From: JAAYYY01 sp964602995
GTDB lineage: Bacteria > Chloroflexota > Anaerolineae > Promineifilales > Promineifilaceae
DNA length: 23,010 nucleotides
Assembly: GCA_964602995.1 (NCBI GenBank)
Contig: CAZRTM010000066.1
Coordinates: 1-23,010 of the forward strand
Direction: 5' to 3'
A program made the translations under genes and the position numbers. Positions 1 through 8,499 of this stretch are shown here, one piece after another. The notes beneath the pieces were generated by a model. The model worked only from the letters and a program-made list of their open reading frames with translations, made no database searches and was not told the origin of the DNA. How positions within the stretch are numbered: position 1 is the first letter of the stretch; each line of letters opens with the position of its first letter.

Positions 1-483
1 GACGAAATACTCGATTAACTGCGCCCGTGAACAGGCGTCATGACGCCTGTGCGCAATCGTAATAACATCATTGACCGCCAGATGGTCAGGATGCCGGTCA
101 TAGCGAAACGGCATGAAGATGAAATCTGGTTCAAGGCACTCTATCAGCTCTAAAAGAGAACTTCTGAGCGCCGGCATATGCCGGCTTAGCTCAGCCTCGG
201 GCAGACGCAAGAAGTGGCAGTTTTCCGCAGGAACGCCGAGCAGCTTCATCGCCGTCCGGGATTCTTCCATACGCACCTCGCCGAGGTCCGGTGTAATGGA
301 GTCGCGCCAGGTTACAATGGGCGCAGGCGACTTCATCCCATCCGTGGCATAGACGATATGAACGCGTTCTGGTTGTGGCAATCTGGCGATCAGGCCCCCG
401 CACGCCAACGCTTCATCATCCATATGCGGGGCAGCGATGAGGATTGTGCCTTGAAATCGTTCTGCAGGGTCTACCAACAACAT
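1..483 (-). CDS. PIG-L (LmbE-like) zinc-dependent deacetylase, partial (C-terminus beyond the window)
   Basis: An open frame of 161 codons starts at the ATG at 483 and is still open at base 1. The family hydrolyses the N-acetyl group of GlcNAc-type sugars bound to inositol, lipids or small molecules. The diagnostic first motif is visible as PHMDDE (residues 19-24; the family usually has PHPDDE), following a hydrophobic strand ILIAAP. The second zinc-ligand motif, HPDH, is at residues 131-134. An in-frame TGA lies 21 bases upstream of the ATG, so this is the only plausible ATG start. It is the last gene of the glycan train, 70 bases after the DUF2304 gene. That context suggests it removes an acetyl group from an amino sugar of the same glycan; the substrate is inference. 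The missing C-terminus cannot be judged. Confidence 0.88.
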   Translation of the reverse strand, partial: MLLVDPAERFQGTILIAAPHMDDEALACGGLIARLPQPERVHIVYATDGMKSPAPIVTWRDSITPDLGEVRMEESRTAMKLLGVPAENCHFLRLPEAELSRHMPALRSSLLELIECLEPDFIFMPFRYDRHPDHLAVNDVITIAHRRHDACSRAQLIEYFV

Positions 484-553
484 CGAGCCTCGACCGGCCT
501 GTCAGCTTTGATCATTTCCGCCATCACGTGTGCCACCAATGTCCGGTAGGCAG

Positions 554-913
554 CTATTGCTCATGCCCCCATCGCTCCTCCTGTTCAATCAGCTCCTTGA
601 GCGCGATGGCCTGTGCCAGCTCAACCTGGCGCGCCGTAATCTTGGAAAGCTGCAGGCTGAACAGAATGAGCATGCCCACAATAAGGGCAAAGGCCAGCAG
701 AGACATGGCTGAGGCCGGGTATCGAGCGCCGACGGCATAGGTGACAAATTCAAGCAGGGGCGGAATGGATAGAATGGTCATCATGATCACCGCCGCCAGC
801 AGCCAGACAGCAGCATAAAAGACGTGCAGCCGGCGTGCCCGCAGCAGATGAATCATGAGGATGATGAGAAAAAGGCCAAACAGGTCGAGCAACAAGATGC
901 CCTGTAATGTCAT
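554..913 (-). CDS. DUF2304-type small membrane protein
   Basis: A 119-residue protein with three hydrophobic segments (about residues 4-25, 30-50 and 68-90), then a charged C-terminal tail rich in Glu, Gln and Lys (about residues 91-119) that could form a short helix or coiled coil. Size and layout match DUF2304, a family commonly found next to GT2 dolichol-phosphate-mannose-synthase-like enzymes in surface polysaccharide clusters. The biochemical function is not established. Its ATG overlaps the TGA of the upstream GT2 gene (ATGA), so the two are probably co-translated and may work together at the membrane. Family assignment rests on size, topology and neighbour, not on a catalytic motif. 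Confidence 0.78.
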   Translation of the reverse strand: MTLQGILLLDLFGLFLIILMIHLLRARRLHVFYAAVWLLAAVIMMTILSIPPLLEFVTYAVGARYPASAMSLLAFALIVGMLILFSLQLSKITARQVELAQAIALKELIEQEERWGHEQ

Positions 914-1626
914 TTGGTCCTCCTCGCCAGAAGGGCGTCTACGGTAACTACGAGGGTCAGCAACAATGTCTGCAGCGGATAAGCAATAAAGCTGATCGTC
1001 GTATGCAGCGACTGTCCATGTTTTCGTTCGTGAACTGTTATGGGGTGCTCGACGATCTTAATGCCCAGACCGCTGAGGCGAACGATGGTCTCGGTGTGCA
1101 AATCCATAAATATGTCGCTGACGATGATCGAGCAAACGGAAGCGCGCATGGCCTTAAAGCCGGACGTCGTGTCGTAGATGCGGCGGCCGGTCAGAAGGCG
1201 AGTCAGGTGTGAAAAGAGGCGCTGGCCCAACGTGCGTCCGGCCGGGCCGGCATAGGGACGTCCATCAATGAAGCGACTACCAATGACCATACCTGCATCA
1301 CTGTCTAGCAAAGCGCGCACCAACGGTCTCACGTCTTCGGCGCGGTGCTGTCCGTCGGCGTCAAAGGAGACCATCACCTCGTACCCACGCAGCAGCCCAT
1401 ACTTAAGCCCCGCCTGCAGGGCGTGGCCGTAGCCCAGGTTGCAGGGCAGCCGCAGATGGCGCTCGCCCATCTCGTCCACAATGCGCCCGGTGTTGTCACG
1501 TGAGCCGTCGTTGACCACAAGGCGATCATATGCTGGAGCCGCCGTGCGCAACTCGTGTAGAACGGCGGCAATCGTTCTCTCCTCGTTGTAAGCCGGTATG
1601 ACCACCAGCACTTTCGCTTCGCCCAC
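910..1626 (-). CDS. GT2-family glycosyltransferase, dolichol-phosphate mannose synthase-like
   Basis: A GT-A fold family 2 glycosyltransferase. Visible motifs, in order: the nucleotide-binding VIPAYNEE near the N-terminus, VVNDGSRDNT, the metal-binding DADGQH, GSRF, a TTSGFKAMR acceptor-region motif, and HERKHGQS near the C-terminus. A hydrophobic stretch of about 20 residues just before the C-terminal LLARR could anchor it in the membrane. Such enzymes move a sugar from a nucleotide donor to a polyprenyl phosphate or a nascent glycan. The start chosen is the GTG at 1626, because a strong Shine-Dalgarno lies just before it and it places VIPAYNEE where the family usually has it. Alternatives are ATG 1653 and TTG 1674, both without a clear ribosome site. 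The stop overlaps the DUF2304 start by 4 bases. Donor and acceptor cannot be read from sequence. Confidence 0.9.
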   Translation of the reverse strand: MGEAKVLVVIPAYNEERTIAAVLHELRTAAPAYDRLVVNDGSRDNTGRIVDEMGERHLRLPCNLGYGHALQAGLKYGLLRGYEVMVSFDADGQHRAEDVRPLVRALLDSDAGMVIGSRFIDGRPYAGPAGRTLGQRLFSHLTRLLTGRRIYDTTSGFKAMRASVCSIIVSDIFMDLHTETIVRLSGLGIKIVEHPITVHERKHGQSLHTTISFIAYPLQTLLLTLVVTVDALLARRTK

Positions 1627-1630
1627 AAGC

Positions 1631-1638
1631 TCCTCCTT
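1631..1638 (-). promoter_or_regulatory. Strong Shine-Dalgarno for the GT2 gene
   Basis: On the minus strand AAGGAGGA lies five bases before the GTG at 1626. Neither upstream alternative start (ATG 1653, TTG 1674) has a comparable site. This decides the start of the GT2 gene. It is also the most consensus-like ribosome site I saw in the glycan operon, where most other starts rely on overlap coupling. Confidence 0.7.
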
Positions 1639-1711
1639 CACCGCTCTGTTCATATTATGAGAACCGGCTTGCAACCCGCAGCGCCAGCGGCCGGAAACTG
1701 TTCCTCGACGG

Positions 1712-2836
1712 TCACGAAGCGCATGCCGCCTCCTGCAGAATGGCCAGCGTGGCTGCGGCGCACTCGTCCCAACTGAAACAGCGCGCCCGCTGCAACCCCT
1801 TTTCAGAGAGGGAGCGGGCCAGGGTGGGATCGGTTAGCACGGCGTCGATGGCCTGGGCAATGGCCTGGGGGTCGCCTGGGTCAACGCGCACCGCAGCGTC
1901 ACCGCTGATTTCGCTCAGGCCATTGACGTTGGAGGTGACAATGGGCGTGCCACAGGCCATAGCCTCGGTCAAGGGAATGGGAAATGCTTCGAGGTTCGAC
2001 GGGTAGAGGTAGAGGCTGGCAAGGGTATAAATGGCGGGGAGAGCTATCTGGTCCAGCCAGCCGGGGAACAAAACGTCTGCGCCATAGCTCTGGTTATTCA
2101 GATTGTACTCTTCCCGAAAGTGGTGACAATCTTTACCGCCGACGACCAGTGGTAACGGGTCGTCCACGCTGTTGTGATAGTGGGCATAAGCCGCAAAAAT
2201 TCCCCGCAGATTCTTACGCTCGTCGCCGTTGCGCTTAGCCAGGGTCAGGATGAAGCGTTGCGGCAGGCGGTAGCGCTCGCGCACTGCCTGTAGAACATGT
2301 TGGTCGTGTACGCGGCTGAAGTGGCGCGCCGGGGCGAAGTAAACGGTCTGTATCTTGCCCGGCGGCAAGCGCAGAGCGCGCTCAAAGTTGGTGGTGGTCA
2401 GCCGCGACACGGAGATGACGCGCCGGCATTTGCGGAAGTAGAGGGGCATGAACAGGCGAATGTAGCGAACGTCCCAGCGGGAGTAATATTGCGCCTGCTC
2501 TGGTATAAACCAATCGGCCCCGTGCACGGTCATGACGACAGGACAGGGGGCGAAGAGCGGCGCCGTAAATTTGGGGTGGAAGAGAACGTCTATTCGCTGG
2601 CGGCGACAGGCGCGGGGAATGGCGAGTTGGTCCCACACAGCCTTGTTTGGCGCATTGATGAGATGCTCCTGCACATTAGAGTGGCTGGTAAAAGCTCCCG
2701 CATCGGTCGCATCGCGGTAAAAGAGCACGTATTCATTGTGGTGGTCGAGGTTCAGAAGCTCACGAATAATGTTGCGGGTGTAGACGCCAATGCCGCCCGA
2801 CTCGCCTATGGCGCGCGCCATAATGCCAATACGCAT
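1712..2836 (-). CDS. GT4-family glycosyltransferase
   Basis: A GT-B glycosyltransferase of 374 residues. The N-terminal donor-independent domain begins MRIGIMARAIGESGGIGVY, with the glycine-rich loop typical of GT4. The C-terminal domain carries a full E-x7-E element, EAFPIPLTE, within NLEAFPIPLTEAMACGTP, followed by PIVTSN; this contacts the nucleotide sugar in the family. The start is the ATG at 2836, whose A is also the last base of the upstream carbamoyltransferase TGA (TGATG). A GTG at 2839 is possible but adds only one residue. It lies between the carbamoyltransferase and the GT2 enzyme, so it probably adds one sugar to the same glycan. Length is usual for GT4. The specific sugar is unknown. 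Confidence 0.92.
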   Translation of the reverse strand: MRIGIMARAIGESGGIGVYTRNIIRELLNLDHHNEYVLFYRDATDAGAFTSHSNVQEHLINAPNKAVWDQLAIPRACRRQRIDVLFHPKFTAPLFAPCPVVMTVHGADWFIPEQAQYYSRWDVRYIRLFMPLYFRKCRRVISVSRLTTTNFERALRLPPGKIQTVYFAPARHFSRVHDQHVLQAVRERYRLPQRFILTLAKRNGDERKNLRGIFAAYAHYHNSVDDPLPLVVGGKDCHHFREEYNLNNQSYGADVLFPGWLDQIALPAIYTLASLYLYPSNLEAFPIPLTEAMACGTPIVTSNVNGLSEISGDAAVRVDPGDPQAIAQAIDAVLTDPTLARSLSEKGLQRARCFSWDECAAATLAILQEAACAS

Positions 2837-4611
2837 CACGGACCTGAAGCTCGCACTTCCTGGCCAGCTACCTGTGCTTTTTCGACAGCGTCAGGATGGG
2901 CCACCAACCAGTTGCCAATTGCCAGAAAGTGCAGATTGCCCTGCTGGAAAGAGCGCAGAGCGTCGGCGGGAGTGGCAACGATTGGTTCCTCGTGCATGTT
3001 GAAGCTGGTGTTAATCAGGGATGGGATAGCGGTCAACCGGTGGTAGGCGCGCAAAATCTGATAGAAGTCAGGCGCGCTGCGCGGGTCGATGAGCTGTGGT
3101 CTGGCTGTGCCATCGACGTGCACGACGCCGGGCGACTGGCGCTTCATGCGTTCCGCGCACTGGAAGGTGATGGTCATGAAACGGGCCGGGTTCTCTGCGC
3201 CGCTCAACCCTTCATAACAATCATGGGCATATTCCAGCAGCGTGGCCGGCGCAAACGGCATAAACTCCGTGCGCTGCAGGTCCTCATTGAGCCAGTCGTT
3301 GACCGTGACATCTGTCGTCTGGTAGAGAATGGAGCGGTGTCCCAGCGCCCGGGGGCCATACTCCATGCGCCCCGTGAAGCGGGCGACCACAAAGCCCTGC
3401 GCCAGCAGCTCAGCAATTCTAGAATGAATGTCCGCCTCATAGCTGGCCGGATAGCCGGCGCTCTGCACGGCCACGGCCACCTCGTCATCACTGTACTCCA
3501 TACCCAGGTAGACATCGGTGAGGCGGCGAATCATCTGGTGCGGATCAAAGCCCGGTTCCTCGGCCTGCGCCACCAGGGCGCTGCCAACGCACAGCCCGCC
3601 GTCGTCCATGGCAGGGTGGATGAAAATACGGCGCACTTCCGGCAGCTCGTGGAGGCGTTGGTTAAATTTGACGTTGGCAAAGACGCCGCCGGCCAGGGCC
3701 AGATGGTCCATCCCGCTCTTCTTCAGCCAGTAGCGCACAAAGGCGCTGCCCACTTCTTCAAGGACCAGTTGGGCGCTGGCTGCTAGATGGGCGCGGTCGA
3801 AGCCGGCCGGTAGCCGCCTGGCAAGGGTTTCCAGACCAGAGCGGCGGTACATGGGCGCCTTATAGCGAATCAGGCCCGGCTCCTCATAGCCAATAATCTG
3901 GCGCAGGATGTCTGCATAGAGCGGTTCGCCGGTAGCAGCCAGCCCGGTGATTTTCCCTTCATGCTTCTGCGCCTTGAAGCCGCATAGCTCAGTCACGTAG
4001 GAGTAGAGGTTGCCCAGCGAATTGAAGCTATCGACTGTGGCCAGCCGTTTCAGCCGACCGTCACGCCCCACATAGACAGCGCCCGACAGGCCGTCACCGC
4101 CACCGTCCAGCGTCACGACGAGAACTTCATCCCAACCGCTGGTATAGTAGGCGCTCGCCGCGTGGCACAGATGGTGGTCGTGGAATGTCACCGGCGCGCG
4201 GATGCCGTATAGCTCTTGCAACAACGGCGGAATCTTTTGCACCCGTTCGCGTGAACGCCAGCGCTTCAGCTCGTGATGCAGCTTCCAGGAGAGCGGAAAA
4301 CGACCAAGGGCAGGAGCCAGCAGGCCACTGAGGCGGTCGAAGCGGCCTGTTTTGAGTTCGTCGTCAAACCAGCCCTTCCAGGGTAGCGGCTCGGGCAAAA
4401 AGATGCTCGCCCGTTGGGCGATGGCCACGTGATCAATTTCCCTGGCCGTGACGCCAGCCTGGGCCATGACCGCGGCGATGGCCGCGCGGGGTAAGCCGTA
4501 GGCCAGCTTCATGCGACAAAGGCGCTCTTCGGCAATGGCGGCGACGATTTGCCCATCGACGAGAATGGCTGCCGCTGAGGGTTTGCTATCGACGATGCCC
4601 AGTACGATCAT
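2836..4611 (-). CDS. Carbamoyltransferase, NodU/CmcH/TobZ family
   Basis: A 591-residue carbamoyltransferase of the usual two-domain length. The N-terminal Kae1-like domain starts MIVLGIVDSKPSAAAIL and contains IAEER (26-30), the HHLCHAASAYY block (146-156; H146 and H150 fit the metal-binding HxxxH), LDGGGDG (168-174) and HEGKITGLA (217-225). The second half shows LAGGVFANVKFNQRL, IHPAMDDGG and YGPRALGHRSIL, then the FMPFAP and NTSFNMHEEP motifs of the family C-terminal domain. These enzymes use carbamoyl phosphate and ATP, through carbamoyl-AMP, to carbamoylate a hydroxyl of a sugar or natural product. Here the acceptor is most likely a sugar of the glycan made by its neighbours (inference). 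The gene starts 74 bases after the second asnB-type gene, across a hairpin, and its stop overlaps the next GT4 start. Confidence 0.94.
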   Translation of the reverse strand: MIVLGIVDSKPSAAAILVDGQIVAAIAEERLCRMKLAYGLPRAAIAAVMAQAGVTAREIDHVAIAQRASIFLPEPLPWKGWFDDELKTGRFDRLSGLLAPALGRFPLSWKLHHELKRWRSRERVQKIPPLLQELYGIRAPVTFHDHHLCHAASAYYTSGWDEVLVVTLDGGGDGLSGAVYVGRDGRLKRLATVDSFNSLGNLYSYVTELCGFKAQKHEGKITGLAATGEPLYADILRQIIGYEEPGLIRYKAPMYRRSGLETLARRLPAGFDRAHLAASAQLVLEEVGSAFVRYWLKKSGMDHLALAGGVFANVKFNQRLHELPEVRRIFIHPAMDDGGLCVGSALVAQAEEPGFDPHQMIRRLTDVYLGMEYSDDEVAVAVQSAGYPASYEADIHSRIAELLAQGFVVARFTGRMEYGPRALGHRSILYQTTDVTVNDWLNEDLQRTEFMPFAPATLLEYAHDCYEGLSGAENPARFMTITFQCAERMKRQSPGVVHVDGTARPQLIDPRSAPDFYQILRAYHRLTAIPSLINTSFNMHEEPIVATPADALRSFQQGNLHFLAIGNWLVAHPDAVEKAQVAGQEVRASGP

Positions 4612-4649
4612 CCAACGTTCCTGCTATTCATAACCAGTCTCCAGAAAGA

Positions 4650-4686
4650 TGGGGAAGAAACGCCATCACATGATGGTGATGACGTT
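4650..4686 (-). terminator. Hairpin after the asnB-type gene; possible terminator or attenuator within the operon
   Basis: On the minus strand the asnB-type stop runs directly into AACGTCATCAC, a six-base loop CATCAT and GTGATGGCGTT. This is an 11-pair stem with one G-U wobble (arms 4659-4669 and 4676-4686), followed by TTCTTCCCC. The T-tract is interrupted, so termination is probably partial. It sits in the only gap of more than 70 bases in the train, so it could lower expression of the five distal genes or protect the upstream mRNA end. Confidence 0.5.
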
Positions 4687-6656
4687 CATTCCCCAGGCAC
4701 CCCGGCCAGAGGCTTTTTACCGCTTGCTGCCAGCGCCTCCAACTCGTCTGTTATGCTGTCGATAGGGTCGTTCTCGATATAGAGTCGCTGCCAGATTTCC
4801 AGGTTGAGCAACATCCACAGCCGCACGTGATTGTCGCGCTGCCCCTGGTGGTGCTCTTCCAGCAAATGCCGTACCTCGCGCTCCTGGAACAGCCCTGCCT
4901 GCACGAAGTGACCGTTAAGCAACGTCTGCTGCATCAAGTTGTGTAATTCTGACTGCATCCAGTAGGCGACGGGGAACATGAACCCCTGCTTGTCGCGGCG
5001 CACGATGGACGACGGCAGATAGCGTTGGGCCAGACGGCGCATGATATATTTCAGCTCCCGTTTGCGAATCTTCAGGTCGCTGGGGAACGCCGCCAGATAT
5101 TGCACCAGCTCGTGGTCCAGGTAAGGTGAACGGGCCTCCAGGCTATGCGCCATCGTCATGCGGTCGGTGAGCATCAGCGAATGTTCCGGCAGGCGCGTGA
5201 CGTAGTCGGTGTAGAGCATGCGGTCGATGATGTTTTCGGCGTGCCCGTTCTGGAACGGCCGCGTAATAATCTCCTGCGAGTTAGCGCCGCTCACCTCGCG
5301 CCACAGAGCATCACCGAAAAGCCGCTGCTTCTCAGGATGGTTGAAACGAAAGAAAAAGGTCGCCTCTGCATAGCGCTGCGCCGCGTTAGGCTGTAGCGAC
5401 AACTGGTTCACCCAGCGCAGTTGCTGGGTCAGGCTCTTGTAAGCGTAGCTGTCGGGAATGGCCTGTAATAAAGGAGCAACTACCTTTTGCCGCAACAAGG
5501 AGGGCGCCAGGGCATAGCGGTTCACAAAGCTCAGACCCAGATAACGGTCGAAACCGGCGAACAGCTCATCGCCGCCGTCGCCGCCCAGCACTACCTTCAC
5601 GTGCTGCGAGGCCAGCGCCGCCGCCTGGTACATGCAGGCGGCGATGGGGTCCGACGGCTCGTCCAGATGCCAGATGATGGTGGGCAGCAGACTGATGAGA
5701 CTGGCCTCAACCCGGCGCTCCACGTGATCGGTCTGCACGTGCTGCGCCACCTGTCGCGCGAAGGGCAGTTCGTCGAACTGCTGCTCGCCAACGCCAATGG
5801 CAAACGTCTTGAACCGCCCTCCGAGCAAAGGACGCATGAGAGCCACGACCATGCTCGAATCCAGCCCGCCGCTGAGAAAGGCGCCCAGAGGCGCGTCGCT
5901 CACCAGGTGGCTCTGCACAGCGCTGTGCAGCCGCTCCTCTAACCCCTGCAGTAATTCTGATTCCGTCAGGGTTAGCTTGTCCTGAAACTGCAGCTCCCAG
6001 TAGCGGACGGTGCGCAGCGTGCCATTCTGATAGGTCAGATAGTGGGCCGGCGGCAGCTTCTTGATGCCAGAGAACATGGTGCCCGGCGGCGGAATGAAGC
6101 GCAGCGAGAGGTAATGGTGCAGCGACTCATAGTCCAACGAGCGTTCAATCTCTGGCAGGCACAACAGCGCTTTCACCTCAGAGGCGAAGGCCAGGCCGGC
6201 GGCGGTCTGAGCGTAAAAAAGCGGCTTCTGCCCCAGGCGGTCACGCGCCAGGAGCAGCTTGCGCCGCGGCTCATCCCAGATGGCAAAGGCGAACATGCCG
6301 CTGAGGCGCTCGACGCAACGCTCGCCGAACTCCTCGTAGAGGTGGACGATGACTTCTGTGTCGCTCTGGGTGCGCAGATGGTGGCCCCGGCTCTCCAGCT
6401 CATGGCGCAGCGTACGGTAGTTATAAATTTCGCCGTTGAACACAATCCAGACGGAGCCATCCTCGTTGCTCATCGGCTGGCGTCCACCGGGAATGTCGAT
6501 GATGCTCAGGCGGCGCGCGCCCAGACCCAGCGAACCGCAGAGGTAATAGCCCTCGTCATCGGGGCCGCGGTGGGCCAGCGCTCGCCCCATCTGGCGCAGC
6601 AGCGTGTCGTCACCCTGGGACGGCTCGTGCCTGTAGAAGCCACAAATACCACACAT
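4686..6656 (-). CDS. asnB: Asparagine synthase (glutamine-hydrolysing)-like amidotransferase, copy 1
   Basis: A 656-residue class II glutamine amidotransferase. The N-terminal glutaminase has the nucleophile Cys2 (MCGICGF), HRGPDDEG (29-36), NGEIYN (74-79) and SDTEV (98-102). The synthetase domain has the PP-loop LSGGLDSS (261-268) and GGDGGDELFAG (358-368), both intact. Classical AsnB makes asparagine from aspartate, glutamine and ATP. In glycan clusters, relatives are thought to amidate carboxyl groups of uronic acids or related acids, and that is more likely here because two copies sit among glycosyltransferases. The ATG shares its A with the preceding methyltransferase TAA (TAATG). Sequence differs clearly from the second copy at 11826-13748, so the copies probably have different substrates. 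Housekeeping asparagine synthesis cannot be excluded. Confidence 0.92.
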   Translation of the reverse strand: MCGICGFYRHEPSQGDDTLLRQMGRALAHRGPDDEGYYLCGSLGLGARRLSIIDIPGGRQPMSNEDGSVWIVFNGEIYNYRTLRHELESRGHHLRTQSDTEVIVHLYEEFGERCVERLSGMFAFAIWDEPRRKLLLARDRLGQKPLFYAQTAAGLAFASEVKALLCLPEIERSLDYESLHHYLSLRFIPPPGTMFSGIKKLPPAHYLTYQNGTLRTVRYWELQFQDKLTLTESELLQGLEERLHSAVQSHLVSDAPLGAFLSGGLDSSMVVALMRPLLGGRFKTFAIGVGEQQFDELPFARQVAQHVQTDHVERRVEASLISLLPTIIWHLDEPSDPIAACMYQAAALASQHVKVVLGGDGGDELFAGFDRYLGLSFVNRYALAPSLLRQKVVAPLLQAIPDSYAYKSLTQQLRWVNQLSLQPNAAQRYAEATFFFRFNHPEKQRLFGDALWREVSGANSQEIITRPFQNGHAENIIDRMLYTDYVTRLPEHSLMLTDRMTMAHSLEARSPYLDHELVQYLAAFPSDLKIRKRELKYIMRRLAQRYLPSSIVRRDKQGFMFPVAYWMQSELHNLMQQTLLNGHFVQAGLFQEREVRHLLEEHHQGQRDNHVRLWMLLNLEIWQRLYIENDPIDSITDELEALAASGKKPLAGVPGE

Positions 6657-7450
6657 TAGCGTTTGACGGCTGTCACAGACAGTTTGTAGGCCAGCTTTTT
6701 GGCCAGGGGTTCGGGAATCAGGTTGTAGAGCGGTTTGAAGCCGTAGGTGTAGAGGGCCGCTTTAAGCCCATCGCGCCTTACGGGCAGAGCGCGGTAATGG
6801 TCCTGCACGGCCTCGACGATGTCGAATCCATCGAACATAGCCAGGATTTCGCGTTCGCTATAGAACTCGTTTACCGGCGGGTCTTCTTCTTTATACTCGA
6901 TATTTTCGCGCCCGATGCGGTGTAGCCAGTACATCCAGGAGGGTTTGCGATAGAAGTGGGAGATGATGGCGCGCCCGCCCGGCTTCAACACGCGCCGCGC
7001 CTCCTGTATGGCGCGGACCGTGTCGCCGGTGGCGTGCAGCACGCCGTTGGCCCAGACCGCGTCGAACTGGTTATCCTCGAACGGCAGGTCCAGCGCGTTG
7101 GCCGTCTGTATCGCTTCAGCCTGCACCCCGGCAACGTCAAAGTGGCGGCGCGTCATCTTCACCGCGTTGGCCGTCAGGTCCGTCGCCGTCACGCGCACGC
7201 CTCGCTTCAAGAACTCCAGGCTATCGTAGCCCATGCCGCAGCCTATCTCCAGCAAATGCTTACCCTGCAGCAGGGCCGACTCGCGCTCGATGCGGGCCAT
7301 AATCCAGGGGAACTTGTAGGGGTTCATCCAGGGCCGGATATGCTCGAAGAAAGCGGCGCTACCCGGTTCAATGGTGGCGTCGGTCACATATTGGAAGCCC
7401 AGGGTGTGGCTATCCCAGTAATCGTAAACTGCCTGCACTGTTTCGTTCAC
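6656..7450 (-). CDS. SAM-dependent class I methyltransferase (paralogue A)
   Basis: A 264-residue Rossmann methyltransferase. Motif I is LLEIGCGMGYDS, followed by TATDLT (end of strand 2), NQFDAVWANGVLH (motif post-II region) and RRVLKPGGRAI. The N-terminus has a YDYWDSH element and an FFEHIRPW segment, and the C-terminus ends in a mixed hydrophobic region (FKPLYNLIPEPL). Starts at GTG 7450 with AGGACGAG just upstream. Its layout, including the FEDN element and the FxPLxNxxP tail, matches the methyltransferase at 11017-11829, so the two are paralogues. The stop overlaps the asnB-type start. It probably methylates a sugar, lipid-linked sugar or carboxylate of the glycan; the exact acceptor is unknown. 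Confidence 0.85.
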   Translation of the reverse strand: MNETVQAVYDYWDSHTLGFQYVTDATIEPGSAAFFEHIRPWMNPYKFPWIMARIERESALLQGKHLLEIGCGMGYDSLEFLKRGVRVTATDLTANAVKMTRRHFDVAGVQAEAIQTANALDLPFEDNQFDAVWANGVLHATGDTVRAIQEARRVLKPGGRAIISHFYRKPSWMYWLHRIGRENIEYKEEDPPVNEFYSEREILAMFDGFDIVEAVQDHYRALPVRRDGLKAALYTYGFKPLYNLIPEPLAKKLAYKLSVTAVKR

Positions 7451-7485
7451 GTCTGCTCGTCCTGATGCTCTGGTTTGTCGTCAGA

Positions 7486-8499
7486 TCAGCGGCCGGAGAT
7501 GGTCCGCAGCTCAGCCGGGACCGGCGGGGAGACCTCTGCGGCAACGGCCAGGGTTTTGAGAATGCCCGAGCGCAAATCGGTCTGTGCACGGAAACCAAGG
7601 TCGCGCTGTGCCTTCTCGGTGCGGTAAGCGTTGTCTTTGATGAAGAAGTCGATGGTGCGCCGGGAGATGGGCGGGTGCAACCCCAACGACCGGGATGCGG
7701 CCTGCACCACATGGCCGGCGACGATGCCCAAGGCCAGCGGCAGGCGGATGATGCGCAACTGCACCTGCATCGCCGCAGCTATCGTCTGTAACAGCTCGTT
7801 CAACGTCACCGCTTTTTCGCCCGCCAGAAAATAGATTTCACCCGGAGCGCCCGCTGTGGCGCACAGCTCCAGGCCGCGCACCGCATCGGCCACGTAAAGG
7901 GGGTGGCGCAGTGTGCGGCCATTGCCGAACATCAGGAAGCGCCCGCGCCCCACCGTACGCAAGAGGCGTACTGTGCGCGGGCAGCGCGGCCCGTAAACCC
8001 ACGCCGGGCGGGCCACGACCACATGAAAACCTGTCTCCGCGGCAAAAGCCAACGCCGCCTGCTCGCCCAGCAGCTTGGTCTGTTCATAAATGTTGGTTGG
8101 GTGGCAGGCCGTTGTTTCGTCGGCCGGCAACGTTTCAATCTCGCCCAGCACACCATTGCTGCTGCAATGGACAAAGCGCTGCACGCCTGCTGCCTGCGCC
8201 GCCACCAGCAACTGGCGCGTGGCGGCGACGTTGACACGGTGATAAGTAGCGTCACCCTGGCTGACGTCCAGGTGGGCGCTGGCCAGATGATAAACGACGT
8301 CTACGCCCTCCACGAGCTGCCCCAAAAAATCGGCCTCGGCAATATCGCCGGTTGCTTCTTGCAGGCGAGGATTGCCGCGCACGTGCAACAACCGGTCCAG
8401 GTTCAGGTCAGCAGCCCGCACCTGATGCCCTTGCGCGAGCTGGCTATCGACCAGATGGCTGCCGATAAAGCCGCCCGCTCCTGTAATCAGCACTTTCAT
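7486..8499 (-). CDS. NAD-dependent epimerase/dehydratase, extended SDR family
   Basis: A 337-residue extended short-chain dehydrogenase. The N-terminal dinucleotide motif GAGGFIGSH gives the GxxGxxG pattern, VVYHLAS follows the fourth strand, and HCSSNGV and YEQTK supply the Ser and the YxxxK catalytic pair. RHPLYVADAV is the usual substrate-domain motif. Members act on nucleotide sugars (epimerases, dehydratases, reductases) or, in some branches, on 3-beta-hydroxysteroid-like substrates. In this cluster a nucleotide sugar is most likely. ATG 8499 overlaps the TAA of the upstream methyltransferase (TAATG); a gap of 35 bases separates it from the next gene. Exact reaction and sugar cannot be assigned. 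Confidence 0.88.
   Translation of the reverse strand: MKVLITGAGGFIGSHLVDSQLAQGHQVRAADLNLDRLLHVRGNPRLQEATGDIAEADFLGQLVEGVDVVYHLASAHLDVSQGDATYHRVNVAATRQLLVAAQAAGVQRFVHCSSNGVLGEIETLPADETTACHPTNIYEQTKLLGEQAALAFAAETGFHVVVARPAWVYGPRCPRTVRLLRTVGRGRFLMFGNGRTLRHPLYVADAVRGLELCATAGAPGEIYFLAGEKAVTLNELLQTIAAAMQVQLRIIRLPLALGIVAGHVVQAASRSLGLHPPISRRTIDFFIKDNAYRTEKAQRDLGFRAQTDLRSGILKTLAVAAEVSPPVPAELRTISGR

Noticed and set aside
2297..3786. Long plus-strand open frames opposite the GT4 and carbamoyltransferase genes (2297-3046 and 2896-3786)
   Set aside because: They lie wholly opposite motif-complete minus-strand genes and have low-complexity Arg/Gly/Ala-rich translations without recognisable domains. They are GC-rich antisense shadows.
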